Origin: Polytrichum commune
Lineage: Eukaryota; Streptophyta; Polytrichopsida; Polytrichales; Polytrichaceae
Assembly: GCA_950295325.1 (NCBI GenBank)
Contig: OX485804.1
Span: 57,660,001-57,724,000, forward strand
Direction: 5' to 3'
Length of the DNA stretch: 64,000 bases
In this document: positions 24,481 to 37,338 of the stretch, piece by piece
How positions within the stretch are numbered: the stretch's first letter is position 1
Layout of the letters: each line of letters opens with the position of its first letter
Notes under the pieces: model-generated
Databases searched by the model: none
Seen by the model: only the letters and a program-made list of their open reading frames with translations
What the model was told of the DNA's origin: nothing
Program-made: the position numbers and the translations under genes

Positions 24481-27400
24481 ACACGGAGCTAGTGCTACTT
24501 ACTTACACAAACATTAGTGGATCTATTTTACTCAACTCCTTGTTGATTTGATGTGGTGAGGTTAAATTTTCACGACTATGTTCAAATGCATTCCACAAGT
24601 GGAAATCTCTTGATAAGCTTCATATCCACAAGTGACGCAGGGTGCGGGTTATAATAGCAAGGCTCACATTTGTAAAAGGAAAGCACAAATGCATCCTCTG
24701 ATTTGATACAATGACTCAACTCCAGCTTGTCGTCTGTGCATGACTTATGTATGAAGATAGAATCTCAATTATTTGCTGTAAATTAGGTATAATTACTCCA
24801 TGCTTGGCCTCAGTGATTAATTAATTCCTAATCATCAAGTGAATGTCATGTAACTGATTCGAAGGGACACAGTGAGCTGTACAGATATTAAAGGAAATCT
24901 GGATTACTGGTCAGTGATTGTACACAATTGCAGAAGCTGGTGAACTTTACAAGATTAATTAAGAAATCTTTTCAGATTGAGGAATCTGTAGTAGGCGAAA
25001 AAGGGATACATCTGCAGTCCATGATTATATAGTGTGCCTTGCAGCGTATCGTTTTTCAAGGAATTAACCAATGTTAAACCAGTGTAAAGGTGAATGCATG
25101 GGTACCAATAATCAACATCAACAATGATATCAAAGAACCTACCCGTGGATCGTATGATACTTGAAATACCAGTCAAACACTACAAGCATATGAATCGTAG
25201 GCAATTGACCCACGTGATTAGAAACTTGTCCTATGTCACTGGAAAATTTACAAACCGAGCACAGTGGTAGATTTGCATTGTCCTTTCGTCGACGTGGAGA
25301 CGATTGCGTAGGACTTGTATGCTAGTAGTGAAGTATTGATATTTGGTGAGCATGTCGAGGTGAGAGAATCTTTGTATACTTGAGTTGTTATTTGGATCGA
25401 TACCATTTTGAGCCATATTGATACTACTCCAACGATTTTACCTAGGTAATAATGCTCTTGCATGGTATACAGACTCGAATCATGTCGAAAACACAAATAT
25501 TGTCAAATATTCATACCTCGCTCGTATCAAAAATAGTGGAATCCTCATTATAGATACCTGAATCAACCTTTGTCAATCATGAATGTAGATATGGAACTTC
25601 CAAAATGTCTCCACAATACGTCCACCAAACGAACCACTGGCACAATATATGTGTCAATCTGTATTCATGATTTTTTGCTCCAGATTTCAGTCCAAATGCC
25701 GATACCTATATGGGTAAAATTTCTATGGGCTCCAAGGCTGACCCTGGAGTAAGATCACTTCCGAGTTCCAGTACATAATCGTTAACCTTGCAAATGGATC
25801 TTCAGGGAAATCCATAGAACTTTGAGATATCCCACATTTTTGCACCACATGAATCATTGGCACAATTCAATTGTCCATCTGTATTCCTCAGTTCTCAAGT
25901 TTCATTCAAGGTTCCAGTTCTTCCATAGATTTTCTGTCACTCTCTCTGTATGAGAATCCGACTCGCTTAATTCATTACATTGCTTCCAGAATTTTGTCCT
26001 CACAAAGGTAGTGAAAAAACTCAAGAATGTATAAGAGAGGCTTCTAGAACACATTGAAAGTTCTTATATTGAACAAAACTTGCTTCGATGGATCTTTGGT
26101 CATTTTCATGGTACGGGAGACGGTTAGGGTGCTCTCACGTAGTTACCTTGGTGAACTTCATGCCAACACTTTCAAGTTGAAAATTATATAAATTCCTCGT
26201 AAATGAAAGAATATATAGTTTAAGATTTGAATTTCTCATTTATGTTGAACTCACGTCATAGACGTTACAATGGGTTGATATGTCAGGGTAGTCATGGACA
26301 ATACTAATTTATATGGAAAGAAAGTAACAACTTTAGTGAGACATGATACTATTTCAAATTGTTCTATGAAACCTAGCTAGACAATTGATGTGGCATGCAC
26401 AAGGATGATTTTAAAGTCTATGTGTCACGTGATTGTGGTGTAATGTGCATTTCCTACAAATTATGAAATTGTGGGTATGTCAATCAATTTTGGGATTATA
26501 TATGCTACTTCAATCATTTGTTGTCGTTTATGTAGTGTGTCAAAGCTTATATTATTTGACAAAGTAAATATAATTTGCAATGCATTTAACACATGAAAGT
26601 GCTTAGTTTGATATTTTCCAATTTGATCTGCTCACTAAATGCGAAGAACAAGTAATTACCAAGACCATGAGCATGAACCAACTATCACCCAATGTTACTT
26701 ATAGATCCATATTCCTCTTCGTGTGCCTTTAACCACCACATCATGCATCCACTTGCCTTACAACCATTTTCCAATTTAGTACCACTAGTAAATCAAATGG
26801 CACTCGTTTTTTGTAATCAAAATGTGTATTTATTGTCCCCAACGTGAGATGCAAAAAAAAACCAAGACCCCTCATCCATATGTGTTCCTCAAGCTTGTGA
26901 TCTCCTACTGATTTTTACTACTTTGACCTCAAACACACTACCTTCAAAAACTCCACAACAATCTTTTTTAGTGGCTCTATCTTCTGGGAAGAGATCTAGA
27001 GGTGGTCTATGAAATGGGCCAAATTTTGACAACCAACCAAAGTTGACCACATATGATGTTAGTAACTCGCTCTTCAAGTGGAGTCTAGTTGCAAGTGACA
27101 GTTCATGAAAAATGGTAAAATGAGCCAAAGTTTGGTCTTGCTCATATAACCAACCATATTTGACCACATATGCAAGATAATAATAGGGCAAAACCCTCTT
27201 GCGACTGGCCCCTTATTTATTATCAAAATCTTACCCTCCAATTGACTATGCGACTAGGTGGTGGAATTAGAAGTGCCAACTAGTTATCTTTGAATAGGAA
27301 TTTTTATGGCTAAATTAAGATACTACTAACTTTATGTATTACTTGACCAAAAACCCGAGTTGCCTTTACATTCTAACCAGATCACATTTCATTCCAAGCT

Positions 27401-27571
27401 CGGTGTTGGTGAAGTTTAAGTAATAGATCATAATGGGGTGGTTGTATATTAGTTGGTCCATTCATAATAAGTTACAAAGATGAGTAGCAATCAATCCATA
27501 AATGCTAAACAATCATAAAGTGGTCAATGGTGAATTATGTATGTTTGATGGAACCAACATATGAATAAATT
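24481..27571. other. Gene-free region, nothing recognised
   Basis: AT-rich sequence with short random open frames only. No domain, RNA gene or terminal repeat pair was found. Confidence 0.5.
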
Positions 27572-27696
27572 GGTCCGAGATGACCCTAAACTACCAGATG
27601 ATAGTGGAAAGGTACCCAAACCAAACGGAGTGGTTGGCGGTTCGATTCCTAGCCGTGAAATCGTCTCTCTACTTGACAAAAAACTAGCCATGTGGA
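27572..27696 (+). mobile_element. tRNA-derived SINE, 3'-truncated copy
   Basis: Matches the element at 13017-13212 in the order ggtccgagatgacc, taaactaccagatgat, ggttggcggttcgattcc (B-box), gtgaaatcg…ctctctacttgacaaaaa. The similarity fades after about 27696, before the tail, so no target duplication can be tested. Confidence 0.65.
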
Positions 27697-28524
27697 AAAT
27701 ATGTGGGCATAAATCCCCATAAATTCTTAGCCCACAATCTTCCACGGTTGGGAAAATTAATATTAGGCCAAGGTACTATGGACAACAACAATCTCTTTTC
27801 CCCACAAGAAATCCAACAAGTTACACACTTCACATACCCTTCTCCTTCATTCATTTACCACATTGGTTCAAAGCAATGTTCCCCACATGCATGTGAATGA
27901 TCTTGAAGATTTTCATATTATACTCGACGTCCAAATTTTTTTGAGCCCAAGATCTATTTATCCATTGTATTTAATATATATTTTCAACAACATTGAGCAA
28001 AAAGAACCAATAAGAAGCATCAATCTTATCTAGTGTATTCTAGAACTATGTTTTGATGACAACTACAATAGAGTTTCAGTTCATATACACGCAAACATCA
28101 AAATTGTAAATAAAATCCTACACAACTTTTCCACAACACTCTAGTTGTATGTAAACAATGTTCTAGAAGGGGTCGAAGTTCATTGACTAAGTGATGGATG
28201 TCTTTCTTGTTGAACTTGACCACCATCTTTGTCACAATTTTTTGTTTAAAGTATTGTCCAAATTACTAGAGACGGTTGATACATACAACAAACAATGACC
28301 GCAAGCAAATCAACTTGCCCCTTGCTCAAAGCCCTGTGGTTCGCAAGTGAAATGAAGGGTTATCTAGCACTTGAGGGGCCCAAGCCATACACTTTCCTTG
28401 ACCCATTGACTAGGTTTCTCCTAGGAAACCCATCTTCAAGATAGAGCTGAAAAGTAGGCTCTCCTATCCTCACGCTATACAAATTTGGGGAGTTGAATGC
28501 AAAGCGTCTATCAAAGTCGAAGAG

Positions 28525-28555
<31 letters not shown>

Positions 28556-30443
28556 TGTTATAATTATTAGGTTATGAGCAAGTTCATCACAAATTAACGT
28601 AAAATATGAGCAAAATTATGACATGTCAATACTTTAGTAGTTGGAATCTCTACAAAATTCCACGTGCCACCTCAAAGAATTAACAATTCAGCACCAAGTG
28701 TCGAACATGCTAACCACCTATGATATATGATTTCTACCCAACAAAAAGACACATGTACCTTCATTGGTGAATTTTGATTTTCTTGCAAATGTTTGCGTCA
28801 TTTCCACTTCCTATATTTGTATTTTCTAAAATTTGACATTTGAAACGGAAAATAATAAACATGTGCAACAATCAATTTTCAGTGCATAAAGTATACATTT
28901 TTAGGATGCATGTTAGGTGTGCTCAATGCCCATCACAATACATAAATGCAATTGGGGTCATATATCAACATAAGGAAATTTATAACTATTGAATTGTATT
29001 ATTAACTTATTCAAATGGAAGGTGGGGGGGTTATTCAAAAAGTTGTCATAAAATTGAGCAGCATGTCACACCCCTAATTGGAGCGACCTAACACGATGCT
29101 TTTGGAGGTGGACCTTGGGCTGACACCCAAGTCTTGCATTGCAATGAGGCAACGGTCACCACTATGGAGGGGTAGCTAAGCACATGAGCGATGCTATAGA
29201 GGCGTTGTAGGAGCACACCAACCCTTGTTTAGGGTATGTGTGAGGGTTGTCCTAAAGGGAGCCTCACGATGCCTTCTAGAGGCAACATCATTATTTTGAT
29301 TGCCTTAAATCGGTATCCTGGCATGATCAAACTATTGTTGAGAATGTATTTTTAAGGGCTTCCCAATGGTGTAAGGAACCTCCCAACCAAACAAGGGAAG
29401 CAACCTACAAAATATGTCAAAGTTTGCAAGAGAGCACTAAGCTCTAATAGTGGTTGTTGGCCTCAAAGCAAGGATAGAGACAATCCATTCTTTGGTGGTG
29501 GGGTGGGGGGCCCTGCACAGAAGACTAGAAGCTTATATGAGTGGGGAAGGGTAGTGACGTCATGGGGTTGTATACTGGGACTTCCCACCCTCCTGGGAAT
29601 ATTGAGGCTAGTCCCAGTGGAACTAGTTGGACTCCTTAGTGATCGGCACCGGTTGGGCACATCAAAAACTCCCGAGAGAGGGTCATGAGGCTAGTGAGTG
29701 ATAACAAGTGAATCGTGACTTCGAACCTTGATACCCAACATGACTAGGTCCAGGGTATCTTGTAGCGAGGCATATGCCATGCACTCTACAATTATGTTTA
29801 TTGAAGTGACTTGGACCAACTCGTATGTGGCTTCCGTTTGCAAGGTTAGTGTCACCGAGAATTGAACTTGGTGGTTGCCTTTGAAGTAAGTGTAGATTTG
29901 GGTTGCGACACGGATATCAAAAGCAACACTAAGTAGGCTTTGGCACTTGTTCAATCGGTTAAGATGATGAAAACTAGAAAGGACAAGAAGGCCAAAGGCT
30001 TGAACGCATGTATTTTAAGATAATTACATCATTCACCGCTAGGTCTCATTTTAACTCCATAATTTCATAACACATCATCCTGTGCAAAATTTGTGATGTA
30101 CTCGCCATCCGCTTTCGAGTTGTTCCATAGCAAGCGATTTGGGACCTAGAGGGAATCGTCGCCCTCCCTCATCCATCCAACATGAAAACTTGAACCCTTA
30201 TAAGTTTACGGTATGCACATCAATGGTCGGGGAAAACCGACGGCTAGTTCATTATCAGCAGATGGACTTTCCCTCATGGCCGGTCCAAATTTCCAACCAT
30301 CGGATGGCAATCCGACTGTAATTTCAATCCTCCGGCAATTAGCTGATGGACCAGAAAATGTCCCAGAAATGTAGCCGATTCTTCTTGTGAGTTACTGGAT
30401 TTCAGCCGGAATAAGTATTCAAATATAAGGAAGTACAAAGTGG
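27697..30443. other. Gene-free region, nothing recognised
   Basis: Contains a (TTA)n microsatellite at 28527-28555. Sequence from 29065 begins tgtcacacccctaa, which resembles the start of many plant LTRs, but no matching end, primer-binding site or partner LTR is visible, so it is not called. Confidence 0.45.
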
Positions 30444-30650
30444 ATGGATCTTACTTTTGCAGATGTATGGACATCAATTTCTTGGTCTCCATCTTTGAAA
30501 GTGAAGTATTCTAACCTTCTGATTCTTGCTGAGATTGCTAAGTGCCAATGTGTGAGTACTGCAACATGTGAAAGGGCGTTTTTTGTTCAAAATACTATTA
30601 AACAAAAACTCCTTAATCGAATGTCTACATCTAACTTAGGATGCTGCTAA
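30444..30650 (+). pseudogene. hAT transposase C-terminal (dimerisation) fragment
   Basis: The frame reads …KYSNLLILAEIAKCQCVSTA followed by TCERAF and IKQKLLNRMSTSNL, the hallmark of the hAT C-terminal dimerisation domain (NLxxLAxxxLxxPxSxxxCERxFS…NRxK). It stops at 30648-30650 and nothing upstream carries the DDE domain. It is a 68-residue remnant of a hAT element, probably inactive. Confidence 0.8.
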
Positions 30651-31888
30651 GTTTCGCTATTTGTATAGCAATCCAGAGCGTTATTTGTCTGGGGCATCTG
30701 ATGATACACTTGAGGAAGTACCTTAAACCTTAAACTTTTTGAATTATGCAACCTCCATGACCAAATCCAATTGCTTCTATGAAGAATTGAGGGACCCTTG
30801 GCCTTCAAGCGGTGAAGGCATTGTTAGGTTCAATTCATGCCAAGGATATTAACTCTTCAAATTTAAAGTTTTGAACATGCCTTTCTTTTCACTTATTCAA
30901 GATTTTGTACTAAGAAATGATTTCTAATAACTTTTCATACATTTTTTAAACAATTAGTGCCGATATGAATTCCGTATAATCGGATATTGGCCAATGAAAA
31001 CATGAAAACATAGGCAATTGGCTGATTGATTTTACAAAAGACCGGCTCTTGCCGATGTAAATTGGAAAAAATCCGACCCTTCGTAGCAACTACCGGCAAT
31101 TAGCCACTAAGGCTTCGAAAACTTCCCGAACTCTGATGCACAAACGAGACTGAGAGCCCGTGACCATAACACTTCAAGCACTCTCATTGGTGGAAAAGGC
31201 GGAGCCGGTCCAAGTTTGCTTCACGGTACAAAAACCTCCCGAACTCTGATGCACATATGATTCATGTCCAATGACTTTGACTAGACTGATTCGTAGTGTT
31301 CGGAACTAATTCCGGTGTCGATTCATGCTATTTTAAGGGGGCTTTAATGTCGGATGAATGCCAAAGAGGTACATCCGCTTCTATATCAGAATGCCTCTCA
31401 CCGCAACTGGCAGGCTCCTTTTGTGAATGAATAATATCTGGCCTTTTTGAAATTATGCCATCTGTGAGATGTGTGTAAACCTTTCCACACAACAAGCTTA
31501 ATAAATTACAGACTGACAGTCAACAGACAGACAGACAGAAACCCATCCATCCATCCCTCCATTCATCCATCCATTTATCCACCTGGGTCGGCACTCTGAC
31601 CGCCTACCGTAGGACCGGTGGGACCCTCCACGAGCTGCCGGAGCCTCGTGGATGGGTGGATGGATGTACAGACTCCGTCAGCTCGTCCACGTGGGGCCCA
31701 CGACGAATGAAGCTCTATCTACAGTCTGCACCTATCTGCACAGACTTCGTCGGCGACCCCAGATACTATTCGTCCGCCTCCGGTCGTCCGTCATCTCCCT
31801 TCGTTTGTGCTGCCTAGAGCAAGGGCCACTGGTGCCGACTCCTTTATCTGCCAGTGTGCGGGTGTTATTCGGTTATTTTTTCCTGCTC
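30651..31888. other. Gene-free, with a family A MITE fragment
   Basis: 31138-31225 carries the internal MITE block ctctcattggtggaaaaggc with part of the left end. Short duplicated phrases (cttcccgaactctgatgcac and cctcccgaactctgatgcac, about 100 bp apart) flank it, which suggests a small local duplication around this fragment. An ATCC-rich tract lies at 31545-31580. No gene is seen. Confidence 0.55.
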
Positions 31889-31891
31889 TTA

Positions 31892-32746
31892 GGGCCACTT
31901 CACACATGAGCCAAGAGCCGTGACCTTGTAATGGTGAGGACCCTTGACTCTCATCCAAAGGCCGTACCACGGGTGTTGGGAAAGCCGTTTTATGTAGTCA
32001 CGGGCCCTCAAGCATAATGTGAAGTGAGAATGGACCATGTCGTAGGACCATTGCATATTTTGTTGGCGGGAAAAGAGGGGGGGATTTGGTTTAATATAAT
32101 GTGTCTTAAATTCTATCAATTTGAGAGAATTACTTGGTGGTGTTTGTATGTCCTGGAATCTCTCCTTAAATATATTCAAAAAAATTCCTTGCAATTCGTC
32201 ATGCACTATGTCATGCTGGAAAAATATTCAAAAAGACATGGCTTCCCGAAATTTGCATCAAGCCCACCTCCATGAGACCATGAAATTCCGGGAGACTATG
32301 AAACCTTATTCATAGTCCGCCATGTAGGACTCCATGTAGACTTTTCATTCATGAAGTCTTCTTTGAGCCTTCACCTTCGTGTGTGACGTGAACTTCACCG
32401 TGGGTTTTGGGTGGGCATGGGTGCAATATTATTGTTCATGGGCGGGCATGGGTGGGCATGGCTGCGCTATTATTGTTCATGGGCGGGCATGGGTGGGGCA
32501 TAATTACACAATTACACAATTACACAATACACATTACATAATTTTTGAATACATGAGCGCAATTTGAATAGCATGGGTGGGCATGGGTGGGCACATGTCA
32601 TGCTATGTGTGGGCATGGGTGGGCATGGGTGCGCACATGTCATGCTATGGGTGGGCATGGGTGGGCATAGGTCGTTGCTGATGGGCATGGTTTGGGTATG
32701 GGTGCAATTAGAAAGGAAAATGTTGGGCTCTGGTGTGAAGTGGCCT
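31892..32746 (+). mobile_element. MITE family A copy, lengthened by an internal minisatellite
   Basis: Left end GGGCCACTTCACACATGAGC and right end GTGTGAAGTGGCCT, with TTA on both sides (31889-31891 and 32747-32749). Its length of 855 bp against about 490 bp for the 5688 copy is explained by GGGTGGGCAT repeats from about 32404 to 32700. Confidence 0.8.
32404..32700 (+). repeat. G-rich minisatellite, unit about 10-20 bp
   Basis: Repeats of gggtgggcatgggtgggcat, mixed with tattattgttcatgggcggg and acaattacac units. The plus strand is strongly G-biased, with many GGG runs. Confidence 0.85.
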
Positions 32747-32754
32747 TTAGAGTT

Positions 32755-33170
32755 AAGGTAAGTGGGTCTAGTTCAAATTGTCCTCTTAAATGGGCACCTA
32801 AATTTGAAAGATGTGTGGTTATGTGTGGATCTAAGAACGGATATCATAAAGAACATATGTTCAAGAGGGATTGGATTGCATATTCAACTCATGTTAATTA
32901 CTACAGGTTTGATAATGAACATAATTGGAGAGACCTATATGATTATTTAATGATAAATGGAATATTCTTCTTGATATAGAACAAGATATTCATATGAGCC
33001 CATAAAACTATGAAGAAAATGGCTACAAACATGGTTTGAATTTGTTAACCATATTGCACTGATTGCATGTTTGTAACTTACGAGAATTGGGTGCACAACA
33101 AAAAGTAGCCGTTTAAGGTCCACATTCCTTATGCAAAGAATTTTTTTTATCAAACCACATGAGAGAAAAT
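32755..33170 (+). repeat. Dispersed repeat with coding-like remnants, paired with 52615-52990
   Basis: Shares ordered blocks with 52615-52990: acctaaatttgaaag, tgtggatctaagaacgg, aaaatggctacaaacatggt-like, and gtttaaggtccac-like. Short stretches read like protein (e.g. NEHNWRDLYDYLMINGIFF near 32915) but are broken by stops. Probably a decayed transposon gene of unknown type. Confidence 0.5.
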
Positions 33171-33444
33171 ATAGGGTATTTTAAATTCAGTAGAGCAAAA
33201 AAATTATACAAATTTTGGAATTACTAAAGGTTGGGTGCAATAACCCATACAATTTTATATGCAAAGTAGGGTAGGTGAGAAGTGTAGGTTGTATTTGTTT
33301 TTATTAATAAAGAAGTGTATGTAATATTTGGATGAACAAAAAATTTATGTGAGGTTCAATGAATGTATTTGGATTGGATGAGAATCTGCCTCAATTGACT
33401 AAAAAACATCCAATTTAGAAGTTGGCATTAGATATCATGGTTTA

Positions 33445-33900
33445 GGGCCACTTCACACATGAGCCAAGAGCTGTGACCATGGAATTGTGAGAGCCCAAAA
33501 GAAAGTGTCCAAAGGCCGTCCCAAGACACTTCCAAAGTCATGTAAGAGTGAGATCATATGTGATAGATTGTCAACCACGTTTTATTTCAAGATTTTTCTT
33601 TTCACGTGGGGTCCTCGCACATGATTAAACATAATAAATCCATAGTTGTGAAATTTCAAAGTGCTATGGTCTCCAGTTTTGTGTTACGCCTACCTCCGAG
33701 AGGTGATTTTTGAAAATAATCCAAGTGACGGTAAAACATGTTCCATTTGATACCATGTAGACTTTACAATAATCTTGCATTCACTTACTTCATTGGTCCC
33801 TCAAGCGTAGTGTGAAGTGAACTTAGACCGGCTCCACCTCTTCCACCAATGAGAGTGCTTGAAGTGCAATGGTCACGGAACATAAGTCTTGTGTGTGCGT
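33445..33900 (+). mobile_element. MITE family A copy with decayed right end
   Basis: Begins GGGCCACTTCACACATGAGC after TTA and follows the 2287 copy through to aagtcttgtgtgtgcg. The final GTGGCCC is lost. Confidence 0.75.
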
Positions 33901-36189
33901 TTGAGGAAAGTTAATGTTATTGGAAGATGTGTTTTGGATGGTGAAGGGGTTTTGTGTGACCCAACTTTGGATCTTGCAAGCATATTTGCAGGTTTGACAC
34001 AAGGCTAACCAAGTCTCCGGGGGGGGGGGTTAGTCATTGGTTGGAGTAGCAATATACGTGCGAACAAATGATAGGGTATTTTAAAAGCATGGGAGCAAAA
34101 AATTATAAATGGACTTAAGAGTAATATATGGTATCAAAAATTGCACTGGACATCTTTAAAGTACTATAGGGTATGAAATAATAGGTAAGTTGGAATTATA
34201 ATGCAAGCCATTTTTATATCAACCCAAAGTAGAAAATTACATAATGATAGAATGTGAAAAAAAGATGAGAATTGAAAGTAATACCCCCCTATAAAATAGT
34301 GGTTGTTCGCACCTATATCCTTAACTTTTTAACACACTGCCCCCCCCCCCCCCCGAGAACCAAGTTTGACACATGAGTCAAAGTCCTTCTTCACAACAAA
34401 CACATTTCCATACTTCATGGACCGTAGAAAAAGTTGATCTTATTCATCTAGCGTATAATCCAAGCATTAAGCCTACAAAAGTGGATGAATGCGATACTGA
34501 AGTTTTGAGAGTTGAAATGGAAGAAGGGAATGAAACTTTGAGGATATTATGGAGGACAAAGCTACGGAGGAGATCGTGTTTCTTTTACCCGTTGCTCAGG
34601 GGGTTCACTCCCTCTTATATTTTGCATACATGTGCGCTCATGACCTATTTATCGGGGGGCTATTTACCTTGCAGAAAAAATTATAAGGTATGATATTTTT
34701 CAAAATAAAGGTAAATGCTTGTATTTTAATACACCTTACCAATAATCATAATTTTTTGGGAAGTCGTTTAAAAACGCCCTATTTTACTTGTACTTCATTT
34801 TTCCTTATACCCCAAGTAACCAATTTTGTTTACTATACCCCATTTTTCTTCTTTCTCGGAGCCGAACTATTGTCCATTTTTTTCTTACATCACATTTTGT
34901 TTCTTACACCCCATTTGTTTTGGGTTCTGTAAGTGGCATTTTTTTTCATGAAGGATATTTCTCTTCAAGATACAACAAAAAATTACCTCTTTTCATCCAC
35001 TAGCACATACCCTACCATAGACCCACTACCCCTAGTAATTGTTTCCACACTATTTTAAATGTACTGACTAGATAAAAGAAGCCATCATATGTGATGGTAT
35101 TTTACATGTAAACATGTTTCACTATTCTAAAACCCCCTATATTATATGTACATGTTTTGCAAAATTTATCTACAATGAATATATCATACCCTATTTTTGA
35201 TCGCATGTTGTTTCAACGATTTTCACCAATGACCCCCCCCCCCCAAAGACTTGTTATTGAGGATGAAACCCGACAAGTTATTTGAAACATATTAGATTTT
35301 GATGAAGTGTTTGGAGAATCCCATATTGTAGTCGTGAAAATTATGTCAATGGTGGAGTATGACAAACATCAAAACTTCAAGGCCACTTTGGTTTCTCAAC
35401 TGAATGCCAACCCATTTTTGTCCAAGAATAGACGTACGCAAGTTAAAATGTTGTTATATGCAATATAACGTTTGATATAACATCGTAAAATTTACCTAAG
35501 TGGTACATATAGAAAAATCATGGAAACAAGGAGCTAGATATGAATATCCATATACCTTGCATTTCAATTTTGGAGAATAGACGAGTAATTGAATTTTTTT
35601 TAGTTGTTTATAGTGAAGAATCGCATAAAGGATGAAATCACTCGTAAAATCGTCAACCCCAATGGCTTCTACGTCAAGGCTTCATTATTCTCTATCTTCA
35701 TAAGAGCTTCACCCCAATGAACGGGGCTTATACTTTACAATACACTTGAAGGACTTTGGGGAATTCACTTTACATAGGCTGCGTATAGTCACAACAATAT
35801 ATCATCGTTTTGATGAGAATTAGAATGCCTTATAATCCATTACAACAAATAAAGAGTCTCTCATGCATAAAATACTACATAATCGTAAGTGTATACTTAT
35901 TCTAAGAGGGTTTGCCCCCCCCCCCCCCCAACTCCCACAATGAGGCATGATTCATTGCAAGGTTTTTACTTCATTCTAGTCAACGGGGGGATGATGTCGA
36001 AGAGACACCGGTTTGTTTTTGTTTGTGGGAACATGATTGGGTATAATGAATTTGGACAGTCGAAACCAATGATAGGACCGCACAAGTAATCGAGGGGTTT
36101 TCCTTCCACATAAGTGAAGTTGACAAAACAAATGACAACATTCTAATCATGAAGTCACTTTGTGTATATCGATCCATTTGTGTATAAGA
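33901..36189. other. Gene-poor region with homopolymer C/G tracts and weak coding relics
   Basis: G11 at 34019-34029 and C runs of 12-15 at 34340-34354, 35233-35244 and 35915-35929. 35280-35460 reads FDEVFGESHIVVVKIMSM, then LVSQLNANPFLSKNRR, and then stops. It looks like transposon-derived coding but I cannot name the family. The open frame at 34373-34693 (106 codons) resembles nothing I know. Confidence 0.45.
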
Positions 36190-36910
36190 CATTCATCAAC
36201 TCATTGTGTTTTTTTTCAATTGGACCACCAACTTGATATTAGTCTCTATGTCTCACGGTGGCTATCGCACTCCATTTCTCTATAGAATTGGTTGGTTTGA
36301 AACTCATCGTGATGTACTTTCAGTCCCATTAGTTTCTTGGTTTCTAAGGTTTAGTTTCCGTGTAGGCCGCTTCAACCACCAGATTCTAGTGGGAATGTAG
36401 ATCCCACATGGTGGGATCTACATTCCCACTAGAATTTGGTGGTTGAAGCGGCCTACATGGAAACTAAACCCAAGTCTCCGACTTTGGTTATGATGTCACC
36501 AAGAAATCAATGATGCCATGACACATGTCCCCGGTTTTGAGTGCTAAAGTGAGGAGGAGTTTGTCTCATAATGAGCAGTTATGGCAAACTCTAGACATTG
36601 GTAATGTGTTCGGGGCAATTTTTGGCTTCAAAACTTCATAGTAATTTCAATTTGAGGAATAAACTTATCAAGAAAAATTGCAATCCTCTTGATTTCTATC
36701 TTCCCACACAAGAAAATTTTGCACCGCCTTATATTTCTCCAATTGTGGCACAAAATATCTTTAAGTAATCAGTTTATGGGCACCTCTACTCTATATAGTG
36801 TAGTTGTTCCAAAGGAGGGACCTTTTGTCTGCCCAAATAAAATATATAATGAAGGCGCTTATTCTTGATCATGACCCCATTGGTAATGAATTAGGTTACC
36901 AATAATTTGA
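36190..36910. repeat. Foldback-containing repeat, well-kept copy
   Basis: Homologous to 17040-17720 on both sides of the foldback. The left part (36215-36350) is the old repeat also found at 5628-6250 and 22905-23050. Confidence 0.65.
36348..36470. repeat. Near-perfect 60-bp foldback with 3-nt loop
   Basis: Arms 36348-36407 and 36411-36470 are reverse complements with two differences, around the loop ATG. Both differences would be G:U pairs in a plus-strand transcript, so the RNA would form an unbroken 60-bp duplex. The paralogous hairpin at 17208-17326 is much more decayed. Confidence 0.95.
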
Positions 36911-37338
36911 TCAAGCTCAAACTAAATTCTTATCATGTTGGAACCAAACGAGTATTGGTGGGTGCAAAATATCTATGCAAGGTGTAGTTACAAACAAATG
37001 TGAGTACGTTGTATGCAAACTCAACTTCAACTCCCCTTGTTAGTTGATTCAAATAAGAAGACAAAGTGATGAAGTGATCAAACAAAAAGTCGAATTAATC
37101 AATTGCATAAATGTGAAACCAAAAAGTGAAAAGGGTTTAGGGTTTCTAAAATAGGAAATGATGAAGTGGTTAGGGTTACAATACTCGTTTTTGTTTATTG
37201 CCACTCTTCCAACATCGACATCTCTATGCGCATTGCGTAGTTGAGAACGTCATGAGATTTCTTGTGCATTAGCCTTGGTTCCATGGTATGTGAGGTGTAA
37301 TTTGTAGAATCATTTGTAGTTGTATGCCTCCATTGTCT

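Noticed and set aside
27640-27665. Possible tRNA gene (B-box ggttcgattcc)
   Set aside because: No acceptor stem or anticodon arm can be folded, and the surroundings match the SINE copy at 13017-13212.
29065-29690. Possible LTR starting TGTCACACCCC
   Set aside because: No matching LTR, primer-binding site, polypurine tract or clear CA end was found.
34373-34693. 106-codon plus-strand frame
   Set aside because: No motif or family is recognised; it is flanked by a C15 run and repeat sequence, and there is no evidence of splicing or codon bias.
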